From the NCBI RefSeq assembly GCF_001021385.1, contig NZ_CP011773.1, forward strand, positions 1,798,001-1,862,000: 64,000 nt of DNA. Direction: 5' to 3'. Source of the DNA: Mycobacterium sp. EPa45 (GTDB lineage: Bacteria > Actinomycetota > Actinomycetes > Mycobacteriales > Mycobacteriaceae). The position numbers were made by a program, and so were the translations under genes. Shown piece after piece: positions 56,487 through 64,000 of this stretch (its first letter is position 1; each line of letters opens with the position of its first letter). Below the pieces are notes generated by a model. That model was given only the letters and a program-made list of their open reading frames with translations, was not told where the DNA came from and did not search any database.

Positions 56487-56559
56487 GCAGCCGATGCTAC
56501 TGCCGCATCTGCGATTTCGGCGCGGAAACGTGCGCTGTGCGCGCGGGACCGCGCCGAAC

Positions 56560-57090
56560 TCACGCCTTGGCGAACACGATGTCGGCCAGCAGCGTGGTGG
56601 TGACCGGCATCATGCCGATCATGTTGCCGCTGACGCCGAATGTGGTGCGGTCGACCACGGCCTGGGCGCTCACCTGTACCGTGCCGTCGCCGAGTGGAGT
56701 GACCGTTGCCGACAACGGCAGCGGCTGGCGGACGCCGCGGACGGTGATCGTGCCGGTGAGGCTGGCGGTGTCCGAGCCGGTGGGTTCCAGCGCGCTCACC
56801 TCGACGTGGATGTCGGGATGGTTCTCGACGTCGAAGAAGTCGGCCGAGCGTAGGTGTTCGTCGCGCTTGCCGATGCCCGTCTTCAGCGACGAGGCTCGGA
56901 TGTCCAGCCGACCCGATACCGCGGCGTTCGCACCGATCTGCCCGGCGCCGCTCACATCGCCGAATTTGCCGGTGACGGTGGCCAACCCCCAGAACGTCTT
57001 GTTCTTGAATCGCACCGAGGACCGCGCGGGAACCAGTTGCCAGGTTCCGACCGCGCCGGGGTCATTGAGTAGTGCGTGCAATGCGGACAT
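56560..57090 (-). CDS. YceI-family lipid-binding protein
   Basis: 176 residues forming a YceI lipocalin-like barrel. The N-terminal G-T-W-Q-L-V-P-A-R-S-S-V-R-F and the H-L-R-S-A-D-F-F-D-V-E-N-H-P segment are diagnostic. Family members bind polyisoprenoids or fatty amides. No signal peptide is visible, so this copy is probably cytoplasmic. It lies 10 bp after the NTF2-like gene and may belong to that operon. Confidence 0.9.
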   Translation of the reverse strand: MSALHALLNDPGAVGTWQLVPARSSVRFKNKTFWGLATVTGKFGDVSGAGQIGANAAVSGRLDIRASSLKTGIGKRDEHLRSADFFDVENHPDIHVEVSALEPTGSDTASLTGTITVRGVRQPLPLSATVTPLGDGTVQVSAQAVVDRTTFGVSGNMIGMMPVTTTLLADIVFAKA

Positions 57091-57100
57091 CTGATCTCCC

Positions 57101-57484
57101 TCAGGACAGCAGTGGTGCCAGGTCGGCGGGATCGAGGTACTCGTCGATCCGCCGGATCAGGCCGTCGTCTCCGATTTTCACCACCAGGCATACCCGCAGC
57201 GCCACCGCTTCACCGCGGGTCGAGGTGCAATGCAGGATGTGCTGCTGGACGAATCCGCCGTCGAACACCTCCCGGTCGAGCACCTCGTAGTGCCGGTGTG
57301 TGGTGGCGCCGACGTACCACCGGATCACCTTCAGAGCGCGTGTCTTGTCGCTGTCGCGCTCGTCGCCTTGGTGCCACACGGTGACGTCGTCGGACCAGAG
57401 GTCGGCTACCGCGTCGACGTCGCCCTCCGTGATGGCGGCGAACAGCCGGTCGGCAACCTGCCGCACCTGAGTGTGGGTGGTCAT
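57101..57484 (-). CDS. NTF2/SnoaL-like domain protein
   Basis: 127 residues with the NTF2-like cone fold typical of SnoaL/ketosteroid-isomerase relatives: D-R-L-F-A-A-I-T-E-G-D-V-D-A-V-A-D-L-W-S-D-D-V-T-V-W near the start and a beta-sheet C-terminus ending E-Y-L-D-P. Members isomerise or hydrate small substrates or only bind them. ATG 57484 shares a base with the stop of the DUF6285 gene (TAATG), so it belongs to the acyl-CoA dehydrogenase operon. Confidence 0.8.
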   Translation of the reverse strand: MTTHTQVRQVADRLFAAITEGDVDAVADLWSDDVTVWHQGDERDSDKTRALKVIRWYVGATTHRHYEVLDREVFDGGFVQQHILHCTSTRGEAVALRVCLVVKIGDDGLIRRIDEYLDPADLAPLLS

Positions 57485-57837
57485 TACCGCGTACCTTTCT
57501 CGGGCGAGTCGTATCCGGGGTGGGCAATGGCCAGCCGGTGGCGGACCAATGCGCGAAGGCAATCCAGCACCTCGTCGCCGCGGTCATCGAGCTCGCCGGC
57601 GCGGATGGCGGCCGCCAGGGTGCTCTCGTCGGGATAGCCGAGCCGGTCGAGTGCGGCAAGCGGTTCGGCCGCGGTCTGGTCGAGCAGCTCGCGCTCCACG
57701 GTGCGCAAGACGTTGGCGGCGACGAGGGCGTGGAAGTTGACCGACCCGGTGGTGTTGGTCCGGACGTCGCCCTCCAGGAATTCAGCCACGGCGGCGACGA
57801 GTTCGGCGGCGGTGGGACGCCCGTTGAGTCCAGTCAT
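57484..57837 (-). CDS. DUF6285-type protein
   Basis: 117 residues, helical, with L-V-A-A-V-A-E-F-L-E-G-D-V near the N-terminus and Y-D-S-P-E-K-G-T-R at the C-terminus. Genes of this kind regularly sit between an aminoglycoside-phosphotransferase-like gene and an acyl-CoA dehydrogenase gene, as here. The function is unknown. ATG 57837 overlaps the phosphotransferase stop by 4 nt. Confidence 0.78.
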   Translation of the reverse strand: MTGLNGRPTAAELVAAVAEFLEGDVRTNTTGSVNFHALVAANVLRTVERELLDQTAAEPLAALDRLGYPDESTLAAAIRAGELDDRGDEVLDCLRALVRHRLAIAHPGYDSPEKGTR

Positions 57838-58805
57838 GACGCGCCCTCCAGCAGGTCGAGCACATCCCATTCGGTTTCGCAGACGCGCCGTCCGATCGCG
57901 ACGAGCTCGACCGAACGGTTCTGGCCGCTCAGATGGCGCTCGGCCTGGAACCGGCAGATCACTCCCCAGCGCAGGGTGGCCAGCACCAGCCACCACCGCA
58001 AGGTCTCGCGGTCGACGGCTGCGCCACCGGCGTCCTGATAGGCCCCGACGAAGTCGTCGATGCTGCCGAGGCCGCCGGCGGCCATGCTCGACGGCGCACC
58101 GAACCGCCAGGCGCGGATGCAGAACCAGGCGAGGTCTTCGTAGATCTCACCGATGTGGACCAGTTCCCAGTCCAGCACGGCCGCCAGGTCGGAGCCGTCG
58201 ACAATCAGATTGCCCATCCGGAAGTCGCCGTGCACAAGTCGCAGCGGCGATGCCGGGGGCCGGTGTGCGGTCAGCCAGCGAAACGCCCATTCGAATGTCG
58301 CTGTGGTATCGCCCATTTCGTCGAGGCGCTGGTGCCACTGGTCCATCTGGTCCTGTTCGGCCAGGCCCGGGGCATCGACCGCGCCGCGATGGATCGCCGC
58401 CAGCGCCTGCGCGCACTGCCGCAGCAGCTTGGCCCGTCCGTCATCGTCGAGTTGTCGTTGAATGCGCCGCACGATCGTCTCGCCGGCGATCTCGCCGCAG
58501 ATGAGAAACGGATTACCCAGCGCCTCAACCGAATCCGAGGCCAGCAGGATCTCGGGTACCGGTGCGCCGGCTGCGGCCGCCGCGGCCTGGACAGCCGCTT
58601 CGAGTTCCATTCCGGCATGGACGTCATCGGGCGGGCCGGTGCGCAGAATCAAGGCACGCCGCCCAGATCCGGTCAGCGCATCGAATGCCCATGTGGTGCG
58701 GCTGGCCCCACCGGTCAACGCGCGCAGGTTGTCGACGTCGGTGTCGGGACCGAGCAACGGGCGCAGGACCCGGGTCAGATCAGCAGACAGTGTTTCGGCG
58801 GCCAC
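57834..58805 (-). CDS. Phosphotransferase-family protein (ACAD10/11 kinase-domain type)
   Basis: About 323 residues with the APH fold. The Brenner motif L-V-H-G-D-F-R-M-G-N-L-I and the metal-binding V-L-D-W-E-L-V-H are intact. In animals ACAD10/ACAD11 fuse this domain to an acyl-CoA dehydrogenase and phosphorylate 4-hydroxy acids for catabolism; here the two are adjacent genes one base apart. A similar hydroxy-acid role is inferred. GTG 58805 chosen; a TTG further upstream would overlap the dehydrogenase. Confidence 0.88.
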   Translation of the reverse strand: MAAETLSADLTRVLRPLLGPDTDVDNLRALTGGASRTTWAFDALTGSGRRALILRTGPPDDVHAGMELEAAVQAAAAAAGAPVPEILLASDSVEALGNPFLICGEIAGETIVRRIQRQLDDDGRAKLLRQCAQALAAIHRGAVDAPGLAEQDQMDQWHQRLDEMGDTTATFEWAFRWLTAHRPPASPLRLVHGDFRMGNLIVDGSDLAAVLDWELVHIGEIYEDLAWFCIRAWRFGAPSSMAAGGLGSIDDFVGAYQDAGGAAVDRETLRWWLVLATLRWGVICRFQAERHLSGQNRSVELVAIGRRVCETEWDVLDLLEGAS

Positions 58806-58806
58806 G

Positions 58807-60063
58807 TCAGCGAGCCGGCTTGCCGAACTTGAACATTCGCTGGGCCACTCGGCGCATCTGGATCTCCTCGGCGCCTTCGGTGATCCGGTAGCGGCGGTGG
58901 TGCCGGTAGATGTGCTCGAACGGTTCGTGACGGCTGTAGCCGACGCCGCCGTGGACCTGCATGGCCCGATCGGCCGCCTCGCACACCAGCCGATTTGCGC
59001 GGTAGTTGGCCATCGACACCTTGTCGGAGACTTCGAGGTGATGGTTGTGGTCGAGCTCGGTGGCCGCATAGCGCACCAGTAGCCGCACCATCTGCGCCTC
59101 GGTCTGCAGCTCGACCAGCGGCCACTGCACCGCCTGGTTGACCGCCAGCGGCTTGCCGAACGTCACCCGCTTGCCGGCGTAGTCCACAGCGCGGTCGATA
59201 CAGTACTGGCCGGCGCCGAGACTGCTTGCCGCCTGCCGAATCCTGTTCTCGTGCAGGAAGGTTTGCGCAACTTCCAAGCCGTGGTCCACCTCACCGAGCA
59301 CCGCGTCGGCGGGGATGCGCACATCGCGCAGGACGACCTCGCCATGGTCGGTCGGCATGTTGAACGTCCACCAGTAGTAGGGCACTTCGAAACCCGGGGC
59401 ATCGCACGGAACCAGGAATGCGGTGATGCCGCGTGCTTGGCCGTCCTCGCCGGACGTGCGAGCGAACACCAGGTCGTGGGTGGCTCGGTGGACGCCGGTG
59501 TTCCAGCGCTTGTTGCCGTTGATCACCCAGTCGTCACCGTCGCGGACGGCACGAGTTTCCAGCCAGGTGGCGTCCGAGCCGTGGTCCGGTTCGGTCAGCC
59601 CGAAGGCCATCGACCGCTTGCCGGTCAACATCGCCTCGATCCACTCGCTCTTCTGGTCGTCGGTGCCGAACCGATCCATCATGATGACCTGGGGGAAGTT
59701 CCCGACGATCGAGGACTCGTCCTGAAGATCGTTGTGCAGGCCAAGCCCCTTGTGGGCCAGATGCTCTCGAATCACCGCCATGTCGAGATTGGAACCGTCG
59801 CGACCGCCGAATTTCGACGGCAGTCCGTAGCGCAGCCAGCCTGCCTTGTCCGCACGCCGGCGCATCTCGTCGAGCAAGTCCTCCCACTCGCGGCGCGGGA
59901 TGCCGCCATTTTCGACATCGGTGCGGGCGAACTCGCGGCGCTGGTCGAAGTACTGGATGTGCTCACGCTCAAGCGGTTTGATCTCGGCCTCGATGAACGC
60001 GTCCATCTCGGCCAGCAGGGTCGTAAGGTGTTCCGGCAGAGAGAAATCCACGCTGATCTCCAA
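58807..60063 (-). CDS. Acyl-CoA dehydrogenase (ACAD10/11-like)
   Basis: 418 residues with the N-terminal helical, central beta and C-terminal helical ACAD domains. F-G-L-T-E-P-D-H-G-S-D-A-T-W-L-E-T is the FAD-contact motif, and V-H-G-G-V-G-Y-S-R-H-E-P-F is the C-terminal segment typical of ACAD10/11-like enzymes, where the catalytic base differs from the classic Glu. It heads a four- to five-gene operon with the phosphotransferase, DUF6285 and NTF2-like genes, and the TetR gene directly upstream ends 4 bp before it. Confidence 0.93.
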   Translation of the reverse strand: MEISVDFSLPEHLTTLLAEMDAFIEAEIKPLEREHIQYFDQRREFARTDVENGGIPRREWEDLLDEMRRRADKAGWLRYGLPSKFGGRDGSNLDMAVIREHLAHKGLGLHNDLQDESSIVGNFPQVIMMDRFGTDDQKSEWIEAMLTGKRSMAFGLTEPDHGSDATWLETRAVRDGDDWVINGNKRWNTGVHRATHDLVFARTSGEDGQARGITAFLVPCDAPGFEVPYYWWTFNMPTDHGEVVLRDVRIPADAVLGEVDHGLEVAQTFLHENRIRQAASSLGAGQYCIDRAVDYAGKRVTFGKPLAVNQAVQWPLVELQTEAQMVRLLVRYAATELDHNHHLEVSDKVSMANYRANRLVCEAADRAMQVHGGVGYSRHEPFEHIYRHHRRYRITEGAEEIQMRRVAQRMFKFGKPAR

Positions 60064-60067
60064 TCAG

Positions 60068-60727
60068 TCAATATCCGTAGAGCGTTTTCTTCCAAATGGT
60101 GGACAACGTCGTTATGGCGTCGCTGTCCGACAGGCGCAGACCCAGTCCCGAACTGTCGGGGCGCAGGCACACGGTGGTGAACTGTTCGAACAACAACGCG
60201 ATGGCCAGCGCGGTGTGCTCGGGTTGCAGGCCGGCCGCGTAGCCCTGCTCCTGGGCGCGCAGCACCGACGCGGCGACGATATCGATGCCGAATTGCCGGA
60301 ACTGGTTCTGCAGACCGGCGAAGCGAGGCTGGGTTGCGGCGAGCTGATCGACGGCGACCATGACGCCGATGCTCTGTTTGAACATGTCCCAGTAGGCGGT
60401 CACGACGGTGACGAAAAAGCGGGTGTCGTCCGGGGATTCGGGCAGGTGCAGCCGAAGGCCCGACGGAAGCACGACGTCGTGCAGGAACGAGTCGGCCAGT
60501 GCGGCCAACAGGTCCTCTTTGTCGTCGTAGTAGCGGTAGAACACGGCGGGGGATCGACCGGCGGCCGAGGTGATGTCGACCAAGGTGGTGCCGTGAAACC
60601 CTCTTTCGGCGAACAATTTTCGGGCGGAGTCTTCGATGGCCTGGCGGGTCTGGCGGCCCTTGGAGCTCAATGCGCGCGGGACGGGGCCGGCCCCGTCCGC
60701 GTTGCGCGAACGGTTAGACGGTTCCAT
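60068..60727 (-). CDS. TetR-family transcriptional regulator
   Basis: 219 residues. The helix-turn-helix is at about 25-72 (G-F-H-G-T-T-L-V-D-I-T-S-A-A-G-R-S-P-A-V-F-Y-R-Y). The C-terminal ligand domain is of the acyl-CoA-catabolism type. Only 4 bp separate it from the acyl-CoA dehydrogenase gene, so it probably leads and autoregulates the operon through the dyad at 60759-60775. ATG 60727 gives the natural N-terminus; the frame extends to 60802 without support. Confidence 0.88.
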   Translation of the reverse strand: MEPSNRSRNADGAGPVPRALSSKGRQTRQAIEDSARKLFAERGFHGTTLVDITSAAGRSPAVFYRYYDDKEDLLAALADSFLHDVVLPSGLRLHLPESPDDTRFFVTVVTAYWDMFKQSIGVMVAVDQLAATQPRFAGLQNQFRQFGIDIVAASVLRAQEQGYAAGLQPEHTALAIALLFEQFTTVCLRPDSSGLGLRLSDSDAITTLSTIWKKTLYGY

Positions 60728-60758
60728 AGCTGGCCCCCGTGCTCGCTGGTGGGAAACT

Positions 60759-60775
60759 AAAGCTGACGTTACTTT
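60759..60775. promoter_or_regulatory. Imperfect 17-bp palindrome before the TetR gene (putative operator)
   Basis: AAAGCTGACGTTACTTT is an imperfect palindrome centred on ACGT, 32 bp upstream of the TetR start on the minus strand. Position and length fit a TetR autoregulatory operator. Found by eye. Confidence 0.35.
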
Positions 60776-60956
60776 TTGTTCTGGTGCTTGGCAAGACATC
60801 ACCGCTCGAAATCACTGTTCAAAATCACCGCATGACCTGCCTCGATGCCGCCCCGTCGAGCGTTCTTGACACCGTTGAGTAAACTTGCACCAGGTCGGGG
60901 AGGCTCTTGAGCAATTGGAGCTGCGGAATATCAGCCCAATAGTCGAAGGCTTTTCC

Positions 60957-61838
60957 TTGTCACACGCATTGAGCACCACATCAGATCTGACGCCGCATTT
61001 CGAAGACGTTCAGTCGCACTACGACCTCTCCGACGACTTCTTTCGGCTCTTCCTCGACCCGACACAGACCTACAGCTGTGCATACTTCGAGCGCGATGAC
61101 ATGACGCTGCAGGAGGCGCAGCTCGCCAAGATCGACCTGTCGCTGGGCAAGCTGGGCCTGGAGCCCGGGATGACGCTGCTCGATGTCGGCTGCGGTTGGG
61201 GCGCCACGATGCGCCGCGCGATCGAGAAGTACGACGTCAACGTCATCGGGCTGACGCTGAGCCGCAACCAGCAAGCACATGCGGAGCGGGCTTTCGCCGA
61301 GATGGACACGACGCGGACTCGCCGCGTTCTGCTGCAGGGCTGGGAGCAGTTCAACGAGCCGGTGGACAGAATCGTGTCGATCGGGGCTTTCGAACACTTC
61401 GGGGCCGACAGGTACAAAGCCTTCTTCGATTTCGCCTATGGGGTCCTGCCCGACGACGGCGTGATGATGCTGCACTCCATCATGCAGATCCCGCGGGCCG
61501 AGATGGAGGCGCGCGAGCTGCCCATCACGATGAGCCTGCTGCGGTTCTTCAAATTCATTTCGGTGGAGATCTTCCCCGGCGGTCGTCTACCGACCCGTGA
61601 GCTCGTCGTGGAGCTCTCCGGAAAGGCCGGCTTCACGACCGATCGCATCCAGTCGCTGGAACAGCACTACGCCAAGACCCTCGACCTCTGGGCAGTCGCA
61701 CTCGAGTCGCGCCGGGATGAGGCGATCGCGTTGCAGTCCGAAGAGGTCTACGACCGCTACATGAAGTATTTGACCGGGTGCGCCGACTTGTTCCGCAACC
61801 GCTACACCGACGTCTGCCAGTTCACACTGAAGAAGTAG
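60957..61838 (+). CDS. Mycolic-acid SAM methyltransferase (CmaA/MmaA family)
   Basis: About 293 residues. The cyclopropane mycolic acid synthase pattern is unmistakable: [28 protein letters not shown], the SAM motif L-L-D-V-G-C-G-W-G, and E-H-F-G. Such enzymes add cyclopropane, methyl or methoxy-forming groups to meromycolate double bonds; which one cannot be told by eye. TTG 60957 with GAAGG upstream is my preferred start, TTG 60969 is close to the usual family N-terminus, and an upstream frame to 60885 seems too long. Confidence 0.92.
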   Translation: MSHALSTTSDLTPHFEDVQSHYDLSDDFFRLFLDPTQTYSCAYFERDDMTLQEAQLAKIDLSLGKLGLEPGMTLLDVGCGWGATMRRAIEKYDVNVIGLTLSRNQQAHAERAFAEMDTTRTRRVLLQGWEQFNEPVDRIVSIGAFEHFGADRYKAFFDFAYGVLPDDGVMMLHSIMQIPRAEMEARELPITMSLLRFFKFISVEIFPGGRLPTRELVVELSGKAGFTTDRIQSLEQHYAKTLDLWAVALESRRDEAIALQSEEVYDRYMKYLTGCADLFRNRYTDVCQFTLKK

Positions 61839-61852
61839 GGTCGCCGGTCGGC

Positions 61853-62218
61853 TCACCGCTGGCCGGCACGCCACTTGTCCAGCGCGCGGCGCTCGCGTTT
61901 GGTCGGGCGGCCCGCGCCGCGATCGCGGGCTGCCACCGGCACGACCGGCACCGAGGGCGGCTTCGGTGTGCGATCCAAGTAACAGGTGGCGGCGTCGGCT
62001 GCGCCCACACGCTTGACGATCACCCGCACGACCTCGACGATTCGGGTCGTGTCACCCACCAGCGCGCGTACTTCGTCGCCGGGTGACACCGTCGTCGAGG
62101 GCTTGGCCAACCGGTCGTTGACTCGTACGTGCCCACCGCGGCACGCCGCGGCGGCATCCGGCCGGGTCTTGGTCAGTCGGACCGCCCACAGCCATCGATC
62201 CACGCGCGTCGACTCCAT
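61853..62218 (-). CDS. S4-domain RNA-binding protein (Hsp15-like)
   Basis: 121 residues. The S4 fold spans about 5-65: R-V-D-R-W-L-W-A-V-R-L-T-K-T-R then G-H-V-R-V-N-D-R-L-A-K-P-S. A basic C-terminal tail (R-P-T-K-R-E-R-R-A-L-D-K-W) follows. This is the Hsp15 family, which in E. coli rescues stalled 50S subunits carrying peptidyl-tRNA. It converges with the mycolic-acid methyltransferase gene. Confidence 0.9.
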   Translation of the reverse strand: MESTRVDRWLWAVRLTKTRPDAAAACRGGHVRVNDRLAKPSTTVSPGDEVRALVGDTTRIVEVVRVIVKRVGAADAATCYLDRTPKPPSVPVVPVAARDRGAGRPTKRERRALDKWRAGQR

Positions 62219-62229
62219 CGGAGGTCGGT

Positions 62230-63135
62230 TCAGTTCAGGATGCGGTCGCCGGCGCGCAGAAGTGCGCTGGGCAGATCGTGACCGACTACCGATTTCGCCA
62301 CGGTGGCCGCGCTGATCGCGGCCGGAAGGTCGATGTCGACGCCGATCCCGCTGTCTCGCAACAGATACACCAGGTCCTCGGTGGCGATATTGCCGCTGGC
62401 TCCGGGTGCAAAGGGGCAGCCGCCCAGGCCGCCGACCGACGAATCAAGCCGTGTCACACCGGCAGCGACCGCCGCGTAGGCGCTGGCCAGCCCGGCGCCG
62501 CGGGTGTTGTGGAAATGCGCGCCCAGCGGCCGGTCGCCGATGCGTGGTCGGACCTGAGTCATCAGTGCGGTGACGCGCCCGGGCGTCGTGGTGCCGATCG
62601 TGTCGGCGATGGCCAGCCGGTCCGCGTCGAATTCGCATGCCGCATCGACGATGTCGAGTACCCGCTGCGGTGGGGTGGGCCCGTCGAACGGGCAGTCCCA
62701 GGCGGTGGCGATGATGACCTCCACGCTCACTCCGGAGTCGTGGGCGATGGCGACGATGTCGGCGATCTGCGCGGTGGCCTCGGCGCTGCTGCGCCCGACG
62801 TTGGCGTGGCTGTGGGCGTCGGCCGCCGACACCACGTACTCGATCGAACGCAGACCGGCCGCGATGGCGCGCTTGGCGCCGTTGGGGCTGGCCACCAGCG
62901 CGGAGAATTCGATATCGGGGTACTCGCCCAGATGGGCCGCCAGCTCGGGCGCGTCGGCCAGGGCGGGCACCTTCGACGGTGAGACGAAGGCGGTCGCCTC
63001 GACCTCGCGAACTCCGGTGGCGACGATCGCCGCGAGCAGTTCGAGCTTGGCGGACAACGAGATCGGCTTTTCGATCTGCAGGCCGTCGCGCAGCGCGACC
63101 TCGCGAATCGTGACGTGGGCGGGTAGGTCGCTCAT
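62230..63135 (-). CDS. Hydroxymethylglutaryl-CoA lyase
   Basis: 301 residues, TIM-barrel of the HMGL-like family. R-E-V-A-L-R-D-G-L-Q at the N-terminus holds the catalytic R-D, and G-L-G-G-C-P-F-A-P-G-A-S-G-N is the active-site Cys loop. It cleaves HMG-CoA to acetyl-CoA and acetoacetate in leucine catabolism. ATG 63135 overlaps the CoA-transferase stop by 4 nt, so the two are translated together. Confidence 0.94.
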   Translation of the reverse strand: MSDLPAHVTIREVALRDGLQIEKPISLSAKLELLAAIVATGVREVEATAFVSPSKVPALADAPELAAHLGEYPDIEFSALVASPNGAKRAIAAGLRSIEYVVSAADAHSHANVGRSSAEATAQIADIVAIAHDSGVSVEVIIATAWDCPFDGPTPPQRVLDIVDAACEFDADRLAIADTIGTTTPGRVTALMTQVRPRIGDRPLGAHFHNTRGAGLASAYAAVAAGVTRLDSSVGGLGGCPFAPGASGNIATEDLVYLLRDSGIGVDIDLPAAISAATVAKSVVGHDLPSALLRAGDRILN

Positions 63136-64000
63136 AGCACTCCCTGGGACTCCAGGTCGGCGATCTCTTCGGACCGCAGGCCCAGCAGTTCACCGTACAC
63201 CTCGCCGTTGTGCTGGCCGGGCCGCGCCGATCCGGCTGACCGGATGGTGCCGGGGGACTCCGACAGCACCGGGACCACACCGGGGCCTTTCACATTGCGG
63301 CCGATGCGCTCATCCCAGTGATCGGCGATCATGCCGCGCGACACCAGTTGTGGGTCGGTGACGACCTCGGCGACGGTGTTGATCGGGCCACTGATCACCC
63401 CGGCCGCGCTGAGGGTCTCGATGATGTCGGTGGGCTGCCGCGCCGCGGCCCAATCGCCGATGATCTTGTCGAGTTCGTCTTGATTACGCCCGCGCGCAAC
63501 GTGATTGACGAATCGTTCGTCATCGGCCAGTTCCGGCTGGCCCATCGCTGCGCACAGCCGGCGGAACACGGTGTCCTGGTTCGCGGCGATCACCACCCAG
63601 CTGCCGTCGGCGCTGCGGTAGATGTTCGACGGGGCGATGCCTTCCAGGCGCGTGCCCGACGGTCCGCGGACCACACCTCCCACGTCGTAATCGGGGATCG
63701 TCGACTCCTGGACCGCCAGGCAGGATTCGGTCAGCGCCGCGTCGACGACCTGTCCCTCACCAGTGACGGTGCGTCGGTACAGCGCGGCCAGAGCGCCTTG
63801 CGCAGCGAACATGCCGGCCAGGCTGTCGCCGAGTGACAGCGCCAACCGCGGCGGCGGACCGCCGGGAAAGCCGTTCATATGACGCAGGCCGCTGGCAGCC
63901 TCGGCCACCGAGGCGTAGCCGGCCTTCTTCGCCTCCGGACCGGTCTGACCGTAGCCGGACACCCGGACCAGGATGATGCCGCGATTGCGTTCGCGCAGAA
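63132..64000 (-). CDS. CaiB/BaiF family III CoA-transferase (N-terminal part outside window)
   Basis: The frame is open to the window edge and the visible 289 codons cover the C-terminal three quarters. V-S-G-Y-G-Q-T-G-P is the family segment, and S-L-G-D-S-L-A-G holds the catalytic Asp that forms the acyl anhydride. It transfers CoA between carboxylic acids. Coupled to HMG-CoA lyase, it suggests degradation of a branched or hydroxylated acid. The start lies on the far side of position 64000. Confidence 0.92.
   Translation of the reverse strand, partial: LRERNRGIILVRVSGYGQTGPEAKKAGYASVAEAASGLRHMNGFPGGPPPRLALSLGDSLAGMFAAQGALAALYRRTVTGEGQVVDAALTESCLAVQESTIPDYDVGGVVRGPSGTRLEGIAPSNIYRSADGSWVVIAANQDTVFRRLCAAMGQPELADDERFVNHVARGRNQDELDKIIGDWAAARQPTDIIETLSAAGVISGPINTVAEVVTDPQLVSRGMIADHWDERIGRNVKGPGVVPVLSESPGTIRSAGSARPGQHNGEVYGELLGLRSEEIADLESQGVL

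Overview
The window looks like chromosomal DNA of a fast-growing mycobacterium (Mycobacterium/Mycolicibacterium). It is high-GC with strongly GC-biased third positions. It holds a complete mce transporter operon, a mycolic-acid SAM methyltransferase, an F420-type LLM oxidoreductase, an Acg-type nitroreductase and a full nuoA-N operon flanked by the Rv3143-type orphan response regulator. As I recall, the block at 31.5-37.9 kb keeps the gene order of M. tuberculosis Rv3167c-Rv3171c. I see no rRNA, tRNA, CRISPR, insertion sequence or phage gene.

Layout. 1-4.2 kb: a LysR regulator cut by the window edge, an MFS exporter, a MerR gene with an apparently disrupted start, a small secreted protein and an Acg-like nitroreductase. 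4.2-14 kb (minus strand): yrbEA-yrbEB-mceA-F, one Mce-associated membrane protein and a secreted protein. 14-26 kb (plus strand): a compact run of nine genes joined by short overlaps, followed by a TipA-like MerR regulator. The nine are a ThDP enzyme, an SRPBCC protein, a KAS III-like enzyme, an ACP, an acyl-AMP ligase, an MMPL exporter, two methyltransferases and a cytochrome P450. 26-31.5 kb: aminotransferase, Ser/Thr kinase, STAS protein, small secreted proteins and BluB. 31.5-40.7 kb: the Rv3167c-Rv3171c-like block, an SDR, a metallopeptidase-like lipoprotein and an enoyl-CoA hydratase coupled to nuoN. 40.7-55.9 kb (minus strand): nuoN to nuoA. 56-64 kb: response regulator, YceI protein, an acyl-CoA dehydrogenase/phosphotransferase/DUF6285 operon with its TetR gene, a cyclopropane-synthase-like methyltransferase, an S4 protein, HMG-CoA lyase and the end of a CoA-transferase.

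The most interesting part is 14.6-25.2 kb. The first three enzymes (ThDP carboligase, SRPBCC cyclase-like, KAS III-like) are the same three types that, as I recall, build the carbazole ring of carquinostatin and neocarazostatin in Streptomyces. There a ThDP enzyme joins two 2-keto acids, a KAS III-like enzyme condenses the product with an acyl-ACP, and a cyclase closes the ring. Here the acyl-ACP could come from the adjacent ACP and acyl-AMP ligase. Methyltransferases and a P450 would decorate the scaffold, and the MMPL protein would export it. I infer an undescribed mycobacterial pathway to an alkylated, methylated aromatic product, possibly a carbazole.

Other points worth attention are a palindromic repeat placed right after three stop codons, a MerR-type 19-bp-spacer promoter overlapping the start of the TipA-like gene, the 1-nt reading-frame break before merR, and several operator-like dyads.
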